Below are positions 41,851 through 53,260 of a DNA stretch of 64,000 bases, in pieces. Numbering within the stretch: position 1 is the stretch's first letter; the number at the start of each line of letters is the position of its first letter. Position numbers and translations under genes: made by a program. The notes under the pieces are model-generated. The model had not been told where the DNA came from. It saw only the letters and a program-made list of their open reading frames with translations, and ran no database searches. The DNA comes from Homalodisca vitripennis (Eukaryota > Arthropoda > Insecta > Hemiptera > Cicadellidae). Where the stretch lies: positions 183,302,001-183,366,000 of the forward strand of contig NC_060210.1 of assembly GCF_021130785.1 (NCBI RefSeq). The letters run 5' to 3'.

Positions 41851-41921
41851 CGCTCTGTGGTGTAATGGTAGCACATTCACCCGGCAAGTGAGAGATCCGG
41901 GTTCGACTCCTGGCGGAGCAA
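41851..41921 (+). tRNA. tRNA-like gene, anticodon GGC (Ala-type), copy 1
   Basis: It folds as a 71-nt cloverleaf: acceptor 41851-41857 with 41914-41920 (C1 opposite A72 is the only mismatch, plus one G-U), D stem GTGT/GCAC, anticodon stem TTCAC/GTGAG, T stem CCGGG/CCTGG, discriminator A. The loop CCGGCAA places GGC at 41883-41885, nominally alanine. Box A (TGGTGTAATGG, 41858-41868) and box B (GGTTCGACTCC, 41900-41910) are good Pol III promoters, and TTTTT at 41926-41930 is a terminator. Odd points: C rather than U at position 33, no G3-U70 pair as alanyl-tRNA synthetase normally requires, and a G34 anticodon where eukaryotic tRNA-Ala uses A34. It may be a functional tRNA of unclear charging, or a tRNA-derived repeat. 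Confidence 0.75.
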
Positions 41922-42102
41922 GTACTTTTTATGATTCCATGTTGATTGAAATTAAATAAGGCTATTGCCATTTATACAGTTTAATGTAAATAAAAGTCGT
42001 TTGACAGGTATTTGGTCTTCCGATCATATGTTAGTTTGCTTATTTAAACGCATATGTGACAGATACGGCCAAATACAAAATAATTGAATCGGAAAAAGTA
42101 AG

Positions 42103-42173
42103 CGCTCTGTGGTGTAATGGTAGCACATTCACCCGGCAAGTGAGAGATCCGGGTTCGACTCCTGGCGGAGCAA
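42103..42173 (+). tRNA. tRNA-like gene, anticodon GGC (Ala-type), copy 2
   Basis: Identical in its 71 nt to the copy at 41851, 252 bp downstream, with anticodon GGC at 42135-42137 and terminator TTTTT at 42178-42182. The 3' flank differs slightly from copy 1 (GTGATTCAATG instead of ATGATTCCATG). It is the last unit before the (TA)n tract. Confidence 0.75.
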
Positions 42174-42200
42174 GTACTTTTTGTGATTCAATGTTGATTG

Positions 42201-42204
<4 letters not shown>

Positions 42205-42253
<49 letters not shown>
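42205..42253. repeat. (TA)24 microsatellite ending array locus 1
   Basis: Uninterrupted TA, beginning inside the AT-rich spacer of the second tRNA-bearing unit. Confidence 0.97.
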
Positions 42254-42255
<2 letters not shown>

Positions 42256-45200
42256 ATAGATTTTCCACTGGTAATGTAAATTGAATTAAACTATCAATAT
42301 TAATTTAAATTTTAATTGTAATCATTTCTAAATTGCCATGAATGTTATATCATACAGTATTAAATAATTATATCATATTTATTATACAATCTCCAATCGC
42401 TCTTCCTTTTAGAAAGAATTTTCATTTAAAATTATTTCCTCGAAAAAAGTGTAATTTTAACATATGTTAAAATGGGAACTTAAATTAGTATTTTGGGATA
42501 CTATAAATATATAATTTACAATAAATAATCAATTTATTCAAGAATAAGACAATTTGGAAAATAAAACTTTTAGTACTAAATATAATATTTTAACTAAAAT
42601 TACCCTCTTATTTAGTATAGAGAATAAATTTATTGTAAAATATATAAACTTAATAATGTAATTCCAAATTTTATGTTATACTTATATGTAATATTAATTA
42701 AATGTCCCCTGGTATATAGTGTACAGTGATGACACACAAAAGTTCACATGACGTACACCAGAGACTAAGAATCTCCGCTCTTATGTGAGAGCCTAACTGT
42801 GTACGAACTCAGCAAGCGTGAAAATATAGAGTTGTTTGATAAAAATATACGATTCATTGAGGAACATAACACAATAAGTATTGTGTTGGATCCGCAATAT
42901 CCAATCATCCCTTACATAATAGAGTAATCTGATTTCTCACAGACTCCTACAGCTAGGGATGACGTTCTGTGGAATTTATTCTTCTTGTTGTTCTTTGAAG
43001 GCGTGTTTTAGAATTACAGGGTTGCTCTGCCTATGCTTGTTTTACTCAGTATACTCTTATGTCAGCTTCTAGGGGATTTCTCATAAAAATTATCCAAAAG
43101 CAACAATTTATGAACCCCTAAATCAGTTAATATTTTTCAAACTGTAACACATGATAGCGTGTAATGCACCGATATTTATATGTATTTTGTTAATATAATA
43201 TTATAATTGTAAAATGTTTATTCTCACGCTTTCCTGCGTAAAATATTCACCCGATTGTATTGAACAATTATTAGATAGACATAAGGTCTCTGAGACTAAT
43301 ATAGACCTGTTTTAGTTTATAAAATCCCTTTGTGTTAAGCCCCACTACAGCTAAAACTTCCCGGAAAAGCATTTGAGAAATTAATTATAATTAGTTAATT
43401 TTGAAACAGCTTGTTAAATGTAATCTTTGTTCTGTGTAAACATTGCGTTATGAAAAAACGTTTAAAAGTGTACGAACTTGTTGTCGTCAATCAATAGAGT
43501 AAGGTTGAAAATAGCATATATTACTAATAATGAACAAAATTGATATTTTTAGAAGAAAAATATACCGTACATTTTTACAAAAATTAAGTATACAGTAATT
43601 GGTCAGAATTGGAATAAAAATATCTCATACTGCTTTTTTGTTTTTGTCTATGTATATAGACAAGAAACATTATCCTATTAATTGTTACTAGTTACAAGTA
43701 TTTACTGATCATCTTGGATCTAAATTCCTGGCAGAATAGTTCCCACGCGTAGTAATCTATTCTGTATTGAATGAAGTAGACAACAACAGAATGAACCAAC
43801 AACTGTCTTTTTCTACAATCCTTGCAAAAACCTCTGCGTTCTGTCTGAACGTTAAATTGAATGAGGAAAAATCTATTAATTATTTATTGCAATTACAGCC
43901 TAGAACTAAATAAACACTATCTCGGTGAAAATACTCAAGTTTCATCATAGTAAACGCAATAAGTTTTTTTTATTTACTTGTTGAGTGAATCACTGCTATA
44001 GCGAGCGTTATGATGACTAAACAAAATTTGAACCCATCAAGCGCAAACCATGGCTAACAGTTTTGATGTTACTTCTATTATATGATTATTCTTGTTCTAC
44101 ATATTACTATAGTTCTTAACCTCTGATAAAGAAAGGAAGAAAAGTATAAACGATTAAATTTTTTGGGTGTCTTCATTTTATTTCCATTGGTCTCCTAACA
44201 AACAGCCATCTAGTTAAAACACCTAAAATGGTATAAATTATTAGTCGCAAATTTGAGTAATGATTTAAAGTGAAAGGTCTCTAATTATGTTTAGGTTTAT
44301 ATGGAATATATAAATAATAAATCTTACGTCCATTGACATTAAAAATAGAAGTACATTTTGTAATACTTTAACGTGTATTATGTTTAAACCCAACATTTTA
44401 AATTATGATGTAATATTTTATATCTTATGTATAAAATTAAATGTAACAACGAAATCTAATAATGCAAAGGTATTTCAAGCATAGCTCAAACTTTTCACTT
44501 TTTCACCATAACTAAAGTGAATATATTAGTTTCAGAGTTGTGTGTTCTCTATGGACATTAGTAAGTGGTAAGAAGAGTGGTTACTTCAAAACCGAATAAA
44601 CCTCAAGGTCCCGAACAATACAGTAATAATGAAATTGACTAATTAATATAGGTTAAACTCACAGTACTCCCTGAGGCAATTGTCTGAAAACAGCTGTTAG
44701 AATTAATTTATATTGAACATCCGCCATCCGAAGGTTTCTGGTGGGTGGCTTTGGGCCGCGTTCCTTACACTTAATTACCCAGAACTTGCTACAGTGATCA
44801 TTAGTATCTCTATTCTATTCAGTATATCATAAAGTTTATTATTTTGTAACGTGGAGTTTAAAATGTTTATAGAACTAAAAGTCCGTTTTAGGCACAAAAA
44901 GGAACACAAAGGTACTTTTTATTAAATGCATGTTTAAAATTGGGTATTTTAAAGTTTAGTTTAGTAATAAAATTAAAACTAAATTTTAGTGAAGGATGGT
45001 TATCCTTTTCTTCGGCCCAGATTAAGAAATACATATCTTATGCCATATTCCCTTTTGAAAGTAGTAATTTTATTTAATAAATTTCACATACTTGACTATT
45101 GACATCCATAGTGAGCTTTGTTTGTAGATACATATAGAAATCCTATTTCCTAAGGTTTTCATGTGATATGTTTTTATATAATTCAGAATATCTTACCCTC

Positions 45201-45964
45201 ACTCTCCTCCACATCCACATACACCGTATTCCATAAATTAATGTTAAGTTGCTGATTCCATGAGATAATGAAATACAAACAATGTTTAATTTCAGCCACA
45301 TAACCAAATTGTACATACCTGAAGTATCGAAGGGTTGAAGACCAGTAAAATAGAATATGTTCCAAGGCACGAACAAGAATTCATGACTTGTTTGTGATCT
45401 GTAGTTACTGCAAATGTTTGCCGTATTTTTATCAAGAATAGGTGTTCTCTTAAAAAATTTTTAATATCTTCTAATGTCGAAGTACATAACACTAATATCA
45501 AATTTATTAGGTTGGAGGGACATACCCATATGACTCAGGTAATTTTAAAACGTCTCTTGGAGTATAATTATACTGAAGTTATCGTCTCAGCGGTGTCTCG
45601 AGACTTAATATTGAACTACAGGTATAACTTCTATGTAATAAACTCAAACCTCTCTTTATATCTAATAAAGTAATGATACATTAGTATGAACTTTAATTAT
45701 ATATGGGAGTTAATCCATATTGTATTGAAATTCATATTTTAGTTTAGAAATCTTGGTAGTCCATTTAGATTTTATGATCAGTTTGCACGTCATCAAACGT
45801 CGTAAATCAATATAAACTAAACACGTTTGTTAGGAAATAGGAATTTAGTCCATGATTTATCACTTATACTAAACTGTAATTGATTGAGTTCTCACACCTT
45901 CAGCTTTTTATAACAGCAACAAAGTCTCCTTCAAAGTGAAAGATCTAAGTAGATTACAATGTTA
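42254..45964. other. Non-coding stretch, nothing firmly recognised
   Basis: Two GC-richer patches (about 42716-42830 and 44715-44790) have no recognisable product. Three overlapping minus-strand frames lie at 45143-45501 and are discussed under rejected items. Confidence 0.45.
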
Positions 45965-48850
45965 ACTTGATCTGGCACAAAGAGTTAAGGGGGCCATTTA
46001 CCCAAAACGAAAAGTTTTTTAATTATAATTTTTTTTTTTAATTTGACTATTTTATTATAACCTGGTTAGTTTTGTAAAAAAAATTTCAATGAAAAAACTT
46101 TCTTTCCCCCCCACCCATTGCCTTAGGGGGGGGAGAGCAGTTTTTTTTTGTTTTCACGGGAAACACTCTAGTTTTATTAGTATTATAGATAATTAAGTAT
46201 TTCTTTTTTTTAATTGTAGGGTAAGCAAATACCTACACATTGTAGCATGGGTTTTAATAAATTCAGTTATTTATTACCATAAAAAATTTTTTTCCTCAAA
46301 AAGTCAGGTTTTTTTAAAAAAAAATTTCAAAAAGATTTTTTTTGTGGGGTTATTTGTAGTATTTTTGTAATTTCCATGCTACAGTGTGTAGATAAAGTAT
46401 CTAGGAGAGTACATAAAAAATTTCAAGTTGATATATTAACAAATAAAAAAGTTAGAGTGTTTCCTGCGACGCAAAACACAGAAATTTAAAACTTTCGGAA
46501 AAGTCCAAAAAACAAAAGCTTGACACAATTCTTACATTTTATTTAGTTTAAACACTTACTTATAAGGATATAAGTTCCTAGAAGTTCCCTGCTCCATAAG
46601 TAGGCCCTTCTTTCTTCTTCTTCTTGTCTTCTAGTCTCTGCTTCTTCAGCTTCAAATTCCTTCGATATCTCTTGTAATGCAGATTGTTCTTGCGCACAGT
46701 GCTAGTAACTCTCTTTTTGTCTCTGATATTTATTATTCTACCACTGAACCTTCCAGGAGAGACTCCAGCAGCACTCATGCTCAATGAAAATACAGAGTTT
46801 CCAAAATTAAACTGTGAAACAGCCTCAGCTACTGCGCCCTCAAGAGTCTTTTTCGAAACGTTTCTTGTTTTAGGACACTTTTTCCATATGGTACCATGCA
46901 AACTCTCATTTGCATTTTGGGTCCTTCCTTTTACACATCTTTCCAACAAATCCTTTGCCACTAACCTTTGGTAAACAGGAAAGATGTGTCTGAGAACCTG
47001 TGGCGTGATGGCAGTACCCAAGTTGTCCTTATGCGGACCAGGTGTAACGTTTGTAGCTTGCGCCCTTTTGTAAAAACACCAGCTCTTTTCTCCATCAGGA
47101 CATTTTGAGTGGCGAGGCGCTTCATCTGTGGATGTACAATGATGTAAAGTGGCAAGTATGTCACTTTTCATTTTAGAAATGTCATCTTTATTCCTAAGGA
47201 TGCTATTCTTGTAATATTTTGTCAGTTTTATAATTGTTGTTTCCTTGAGCATTCCGTAGCCTTTGCCACCAAGGGTTATACCTTTAGCACGACATGTCTT
47301 AATAATATTGCGAAGCCCAGTCCCAAGGCGTTTGGCAACGTGGTTAACACATTCTTCTTTTGTTAGGACTAACTCATTTCCATAAATATGAAGGCTCTGG
47401 AGGTGACCAAATACAGAAGAATCACCGTCCGACAAAATAGTGACATAACGAAAGTTATAGGTCAAAGATCTCTGCCAAAGGATTTCCGCAGCTTTTGTTT
47501 CCATTGCTGGGGATGACCCATCATAGTTTTTGTAGCACAAGTCTTTATGTCCACTAAACCAAATATTATATTCTGGAGAATCTTCACCTAACTCTGTCTT
47601 AGTAATTTCACACACCTGACAATACTTTGACAGTACGCAATAGTCTACGACTAGGCCAGTTTGTAGCTCTATCACACATCCAATGCCATAATTGGATGTA
47701 TGGCCTCTCTTGTGCCACGATCCATCGTAGCTTACACCGAGATCAATGACAGAATCGTCAGTTACAGTACAATCCATTTCTTTGTATACTTCACGCACTC
47801 TTTTTCGAGCCATTTCAAGATTACTTTGACTGACATCAATGGCAGTATTTGCTACAACTGAAGCATGCTTGTGAAATGTTTTGCTACTCAAAATAGGCAT
47901 GTTCATAATCATACAAAACTGCTCTACAGCAGCATAACCTTTTCCTAATGCTGTAAAACTTTTCACAACTCTACGGTTTACATCAAAGTTGTTAGATTCA
48001 TCAATTGTATCAGAAGTAAAAGAAGAAGCTTTTAATTCTTCGCAAGTACTACATGAAATCGTAAGTTTTATTGCAAACCCACGTTGGTCTGATGTCTTCA
48101 AAACTAAATTTTGTTGAAAGCATAGAGGGCAAGCTAGGCTAGTAACAAGAGGCTTCAAACACCTAATGTCAACCACTGCGTACTCCGGTGTGTTATGCGT
48201 ACTGCCGTGAAGGCTTGTGTTATCCTCGCAGCTAACTTCCGAGTTACGCCTAGTAAAAGCTGTGTTTATATCATTTACTCTAATAGTAGGTAGGCCTAAT
48301 GATTTTGTAGACCTAATTAAATCACTCTTATTCTCAGATGTTTTAGAAGTACTGGGAACAGGGTTAGAATCATCACAGGATGTGGTAGGCCTATAAGTTT
48401 TTTTCCACTTGCCCCCATCTTTTACTGGCTGCTAAAGCAGCTTTTAGTTTTTTGTTACTCTTAGTTCTAGCACTTTTCTGAATAGTAGAATGTTTTATCG
48501 GTGCCATTTTCACTAACAATACAAAAATTCATAAGCTCACCACCAAAATTCTTCAAAACAAATCTGTCTACCTTCAAAACAAATCTGTCTACCTTCAAAA
48601 CAAATCAAAGAAGACAGCACCGTCCTTCAAACACTTCCACTAACATATAAAACTAATATCAATTCACTATTTATAGTTTGTGCTTTTCTACTGAAAATAA
48701 AAGCAAACTTCAAAAATTAACACACTGTGTTTACTGACCACAACAAAACAAGGCTAGAGAAGTAAACAAAACACAAACAGCTGGCTTTCTGCTTGCCAGT
48801 ACAAAAAATCAGATTGTTTCTGGCTGGTATTGCCAACCTAACAAATCAAA
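45965..48850 (-). mobile_element. Mutator-like DNA transposon copy, ends not resolved
   Basis: The element surrounds the transposase frame at 46578-48507. On the 3' side of the gene (low coordinates) is a homopolymer-rich region containing AAGGGGGCCATTTACCC at about 45987-46003, a plausible terminal motif. I could not find its inverted partner on the other side up to about 49.3 kb, so either the 5' end is truncated or the true ends are elsewhere. A 21-bp tandem repeat (48551-48610, about 2.8 copies of CTTCAAAACAAATCTGTCTAC) lies just upstream of the start codon. Confidence 0.6.
46578..48507 (-). CDS. Mutator-like transposase (PF20700-type), one frameshift near the N-terminus
   Basis: This DDE transposase would cut and insert its own element in the nucleus. 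The long open frame runs from 48431 down to the TAG at 46578-46580. Numbered from the GTG at 48176, it shows a zinc-ribbon-like CPLC (16-19) and CSTC (42-45), the first catalytic Asp in VSYDGSWHKRGHTSNYGIG (D151), the second in ILSDGDSSVFG (D250), CVNHVAKRLG (276-285), a second Cys/His cluster (347-367), and NANESLHGTIWKKCPK (421-436) whose E424 is the likely third acidic residue. The tail is Lys-rich. GTG is not a credible start: the natural ATG is at 48505-48507, and its frame (stop 48391-48393) must shift once, between 48394 and 48431, to join. That interval holds a G5 and an A7 run, so an assembly error is possible. The joined protein would be about 640 residues. Family assignment is from motifs. 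Confidence 0.85.
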
Positions 48851-48871
48851 AACTCTGAGAAACAACCACTG

Positions 48872-48935
48872 TTATATTGTATAATTATATAATAATTATA
48901 TAATAATTATATAATAATTGTATAATAATAATAAT
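48872..48935. repeat. (ATAATTATATA)n AT-rich tandem repeat
   Basis: Four to five imperfect units of TATAATAATTA, just outside the transposase promoter region. Confidence 0.85.
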
Positions 48936-51202
48936 TTTGTTGGATAGTTGTATTTGGGTGTAGCACAATGAAGGTTTCTGCATGCAGGCGAAAAAATGGG
49001 AGTCAGGCAGTGGTATGCATGTACAAAACCACACAAAAAACCATGATTTAGTCAATAAAAACTTATTTAAAGATGAAAATCCTGATGCATTCCAACTAAA
49101 TTAGTTGTAGAAAATCGTACCAATTTATTGATAAATAATAATTATGTTGAGGATTAAACAAAGGCAAACATTTTTTCTGAACAATGAATATTTTTGAAAT
49201 GACTACTTCTTTTGGTGTGCAAGAGGTTCTTTATGCCAGAGGAAGAATCATTCGTTTCGCGTCAATATTAATTCCAGTCCACTACTAGTTTCTTTCTAAC
49301 GAGACTTGAAAATAAATTTATTAGATCGTTTTTAGGTAACCAAGCCGTAGTGTAATTTAATCTTGGAAGAAAATGAGTCGTTCTGTTGATTATAATTATA
49401 GACTACTGAATTACATTGGACCTTACCTTACATTCACTTACGAAATTAATTACGTAAAAACATACTTTAATAAATATTTTCCTGCAAAAAATGTCAATAA
49501 ATTTCGTTGACTTTATAAGAGATAAATGAAATGTAACAATGTCAAATGATAAAAAATAAAAGCAACCAGATGTGAAACAATATATTTAGCAAGATTTTAT
49601 TCCTGAATTTTTATTTCTTATTTCAGTTATTATAAGCCTATAATTTCATTTTTAGAATATAATTACAATGAAAATAATAATAAATAATAAGCTGAATAAT
49701 AATATACATACTTTAATATGTATTAACACAATCATGTAGTCAACCTACTTGGTTTCATGGTGTGTAGCATTGTATCACTTAAGTGTGACAGTGAAACCCA
49801 ACTTAGTAAACAAAATGTAAAAATTTATCACATGAAAATATATATAAAGAAAGATTTTTATCTGCACATTTAAAGATTTTAAATATTTTTTCATAGCGAA
49901 GAATGAGTTCTATTGTGGTGTATGTCTAACTATAAAATTCGGCTGATCGATAAAGAAGCCCATCATTTTCCGTTATATCTGACAAGAGGATGTGGAAATT
50001 TTTATATGAAAATATTTTATGCATGATCTCTGTCTATCTTTCCGCAAAAATATCTAAATAAAAATTGACTATGGGGAATTCAGATTTTTTATGAAGCATT
50101 GCGAAGCCTGTTATGCGACCTGTATGTGACTTACGATTACCTCCTAGGTAGAAATTTTGTATTTTCCATTAATACAAATCTAAATTATACAGTTTATTTA
50201 CAATAATAGACTAAAATTCAATGTTCAAAAAGAAAGCAAGAAAGTATAAAAGAGTGATGTTTTAAAAGGGTGTATAGAGTAATACAAATTTTGAACAATA
50301 TTTTAGTTTAAACGTAGCAGATTAATTGAACTTATTACCGGAAAAGTACACTAAGAGGTAATGTGATGTGCATTCACCTTACTTAACATTGTTAATGCTA
50401 AAACCATTGAAGTGGCTAACTCGGGTTAAATATTAATTCCATTCTGATCATGTTAAACTGACTTCTCTTAGTTTAATTTGAAGTGAAAATGAAAGGCTAA
50501 TGGAGTTCATCAGGAATAACTTAAAGGGTACAAAGGGAGAGAAGAGTGTAACTTGTGCCAGCAAGTTAATGAGTCCTCCTTTCACGGCACGTTTCAGAGA
50601 ACTCAATCAATTGGTGTTTAATAGTTTCCTCCTTCACCCTTCTGTTGCACTTGTTTTTATCACTTCAAGTTATTTCACATATTTCTTCAATAAACTAAAA
50701 TGAGTTTTCAAATAAAATTTATACTTTTAATGAGATTCAACAATAAAACCCTCTTTTTCATAAGAAAGGACATATTGAAAGTTATATTTATCTCTGTTTT
50801 CACAATTTGTTTGTTACTTATCAGAAAATATATGGCTGTTATTGATAAATTATTTTGAGGGCCAGGTAGTCCCACTCTAATTTAAGTAAGTTTGAGTCAG
50901 TACATAACTCGTGAACCATTTTGGAAGTTGTAATTTAAAATACATGAAGGAAAAGCCTTGATTAAGATATAACAGAAATTAAGAGGAAATTTTATGACAT
51001 TTGTTATTTTCAGAGATACGAAAATGCAGTAACGCTACGTTTAAGATCTAAAATTCCGATCTTATCCACTAGTACTAAAATGTCTTAACTATGTGCTACA
51101 GTCTAGGTTATATAAGCACATCGTAAAAAGTGTTGCGAGACACATGCATTATAGCAACCTCAACAAAAATGTGTTTCAACTTTATGTGCTGCCTTATGTT
51201 TT
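48936..51202. other. Non-coding stretch, nothing recognised
   Basis: No gene identified. The 67-codon frame at 50500-50703 has no signature. Confidence 0.5.
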
Positions 51203-51440
51203 CCAATGGCGCTGTGTAGCGGGTACAACAGTTATCGCAAGATAACCGGATCAAGCAACGTCGAGCGTGACTGCTGCTTGGATGGGTGACCGCTAGCGAT
51301 CCTGTCCTTGCAAGCCCGCCTGCCCGGCCATTGGTGGTGGTTCGGAAGTCACCTTTAAGCCGTTGATCTCCACGTTAAGTGTTAGAGAGGGCTTCTTAGC
51401 CCTAACTTCGCCTGGTAAAATAAGACATCTTTACTTTACT
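51203..51440 (+). mobile_element. 5S rRNA-derived SINE (SINE3 type)
   Basis: The head contains the 5S rRNA internal control region: AAGCAACGTCGAGC at 51253-51266 and CTTGGATGGGTGACCGC at 51277-51293, separated by the same 10 bases as in 5S rRNA genes. The rest of a 5S gene is not kept, so this is not a functional 5S gene. A GC-rich body follows (51300-51410) and the element closes with an AAATAAGACATC string and two TTTAC repeats. It would be transcribed by Pol III through TFIIIA-type binding and moved by a LINE. Right and left edges are approximate. Confidence 0.8.
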
Positions 51441-51917
51441 TTCCTTTTTTATATTTCTAACACATGCACCTTATAATACTACAAACACTAAATATTATAA
51501 AATTTTTAAAACTGCCCTAAACAATACAGGCAACACAAGGCCTACATTTAATAACTGACCATTGATAACTGAATAGATGTACAAAATAATTACTAAATGG
51601 TCCTGATAATCAGTTTTGAGAGGTTCATCTATAATTAAACCAATATAAAATCCCATACCAGTTTCCATATTTCCCATCATCGTGTTTCTGCCGAGACCAT
51701 TGCCATTTAATATAGGCCAATTGTAGGTTCCCAGACCTTAAGCAATCTGTATTATTTAGTTCATTTGAACAGTTAATGTTTTATTATTAAGTGCATGTCC
51801 AGTAATAAGGTGCATGGTGCTGTCATTATATTTTTTACGATTCTTTATTTAGTGTGTGACAAATTATTTCTGTTCGATGTGTTTATCATTGACCTACGTT
51901 ATAGTTATTTGTTAAAT

Positions 51918-52065
51918 TACTTATCTACCAGAGGAAGAGATCGGACTAAAATATCTCAAAACGTAGTTTCACTATTTTGTGTATATTATGGAATGGTGTA
52001 ATATACAAAACTATCCTGATAACGGCACATTACTTCCATCATCTAAATCAAAACTAAAAACGGAT
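51918..52065 (+). mobile_element. Degenerate single arm related to the fold-back element
   Basis: ACCAGAGGAAGAGATCGGAC, then TCTCAAAACGTAGT and ACTAT...ATTATGGAATGG, follows the order of the right arm at 21890-21990 (CTGAAGAAGAGATCAGAT, CTCGAAACGTAGTG, GAACGATGG). Strongly diverged, with no opposing arm nearby. Confidence 0.5.
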
Positions 52066-52864
52066 TGCAAAGTTTCAGTCAGACCTAACATTACTGCAGC
52101 TGACCTAAGTAAAGCCAAGAAACATGTATTTGTTTGTGTTTAACTCTGCAATTGGTGTAGAGTAAGAAGACGAAACATGATCCCTTGCACGGATTTTTCT
52201 TCCCACGACCACGTTTCATCTGGGATGGTGGGAAATATTTAGTCATGCATTATGCTTCATTTGCGAATGACAACACTTTATTAGGCGATGTAGCATCCAT
52301 TAAGGAATATGGGATCAAGATGAAGTCCAAACATGTCTCTGACGAAATTCAGAGATAGAAAAGGATGTTATTTTTTATATGAGGGCTTTAGGTGAAAATA
52401 TATAGAAAGCCTGTTTAACGTGACTACGAATAACAGTTCGCAATTGGTCAAAGTTGTTTAGCTTGAGCAAACGAATAACGTAAGTTATTCACCGTCACAA
52501 AACTTCCAACCAAATAACGTGTAATAATTGGTGACGGTCTATCTTGGTCATCATTACTATGGTAAAAATATTATAAGTACAAAACCCTTGTTACTGTAAA
52601 GTAAAAATAACACACTTTTTAATTAAAATATATCCACTTTTATTATAACGGAAATAAAACTTAAGAAACATATTGTACATCAATTATTTTAATTAATTTA
52701 ATTTCGAAGGGGCAACAAACCCTAATTTAATTTTAAATTAAATTAAATGGAGTTAAAATAAAATTACCAATGTATGCAATTAGAAAATATAACGACATTT
52801 CTAAGAATAATAATTATTATTTAACTTTTTGTTTTGTTTATACTACTAAAATTAAAGTTTCGAC
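52066..52864. other. Non-coding stretch
   Basis: Nothing recognised. AT-rich after 52560. Confidence 0.45.
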
Positions 52865-53260
52865 TAAGAAGAAATGGCTTGATTTTGAACTCAAAATTGA
52901 ATTTAAAACATGAGATGAAAATATCTTTATGCTACTGAGATTGAGTTGTCTTCAGAATGTTATAAACTAATAAGGCCAGCGCAGGGGCCTCGACGAGAGA
53001 CCGACGTTGACGTAAACAATAAACTGGACTGTATATCTTCATTACAGGATGTTCTTTAACAAACGAGTGATCCTGGATAGTGGGATTAGCTGTAAACCAC
53101 AATCTTCGTTTATTAAAGCTATAGATGTTTTAAAGATCAACTCGCCTTTCCTAAATATTAGCCTGTGTACGTATAGGACAAAGTAACCCCAGTTCACTGT
53201 ATGGATTTTTTATAATAATGATGTTTTCTTTCTTTGTTAATTAAATCGTTTCAATGTAAA
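52865..53260. repeat. Diverged copy of the 10.8-11.2 kb segment
   Basis: Same strand and order as 10800-11200. The clearest blocks are GACGAGAGA (52991-52999) and CTTCATTACAGGATGTTC (53038-53055). Confidence 0.6.

Larger units (their letters stand above)
41756..42204 (+). repeat. tRNA-bearing tandem array, locus 1
   Basis: Two units with an exact spacing of 252 bp, each made of a 5' leader (TGTGACAGATACGGCC and following bases), a 71-nt tRNA-like gene, an oligo-T stop and an AT-rich spacer. The leader is itself duplicated at the left edge (41756-41800 and 41801-41845, period 45). The second unit breaks off after GTTGATTGAAATTA and runs straight into (TA)n. The same unit recurs at 57673-58072. 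Confidence 0.9.

Noticed and set aside
41729..42259. Open frames on both strands across the tRNA arrays (also 57963-58166)
   Set aside because: They are translations of the tRNA-like gene, its 45-bp leader duplication and the TA tract. The promoter boxes and cloverleaf explain the sequence better.
45143..45501. Three overlapping minus-strand frames, one with FAVTTDHKQ resembling the TDHK of retroelement RNase H
   Set aside because: A single short motif match. The surrounding residues, the other RNase H motifs and any neighbouring pol domain are absent.
46684..47164. Open frames inside the transposase gene in other frames or on the opposite strand
   Set aside because: Shadows of the transposase coding sequence.
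48174..48176. GTG as the start of the transposase
   Set aside because: Not a usual eukaryotic start. The frame stays open upstream to 48431 and an in-context ATG with basic N-terminal residues lies at 48505-48507.
48394..48431. A small intron joining the two transposase frames
   Set aside because: The gap between a possible donor and acceptor would be about 35 bases, too short for a normal insect intron. A frameshift is simpler.
51253..51293. Functional 5S rRNA gene
   Set aside because: Only the internal promoter part matches. The 5' and 3' ends of 5S rRNA are missing.
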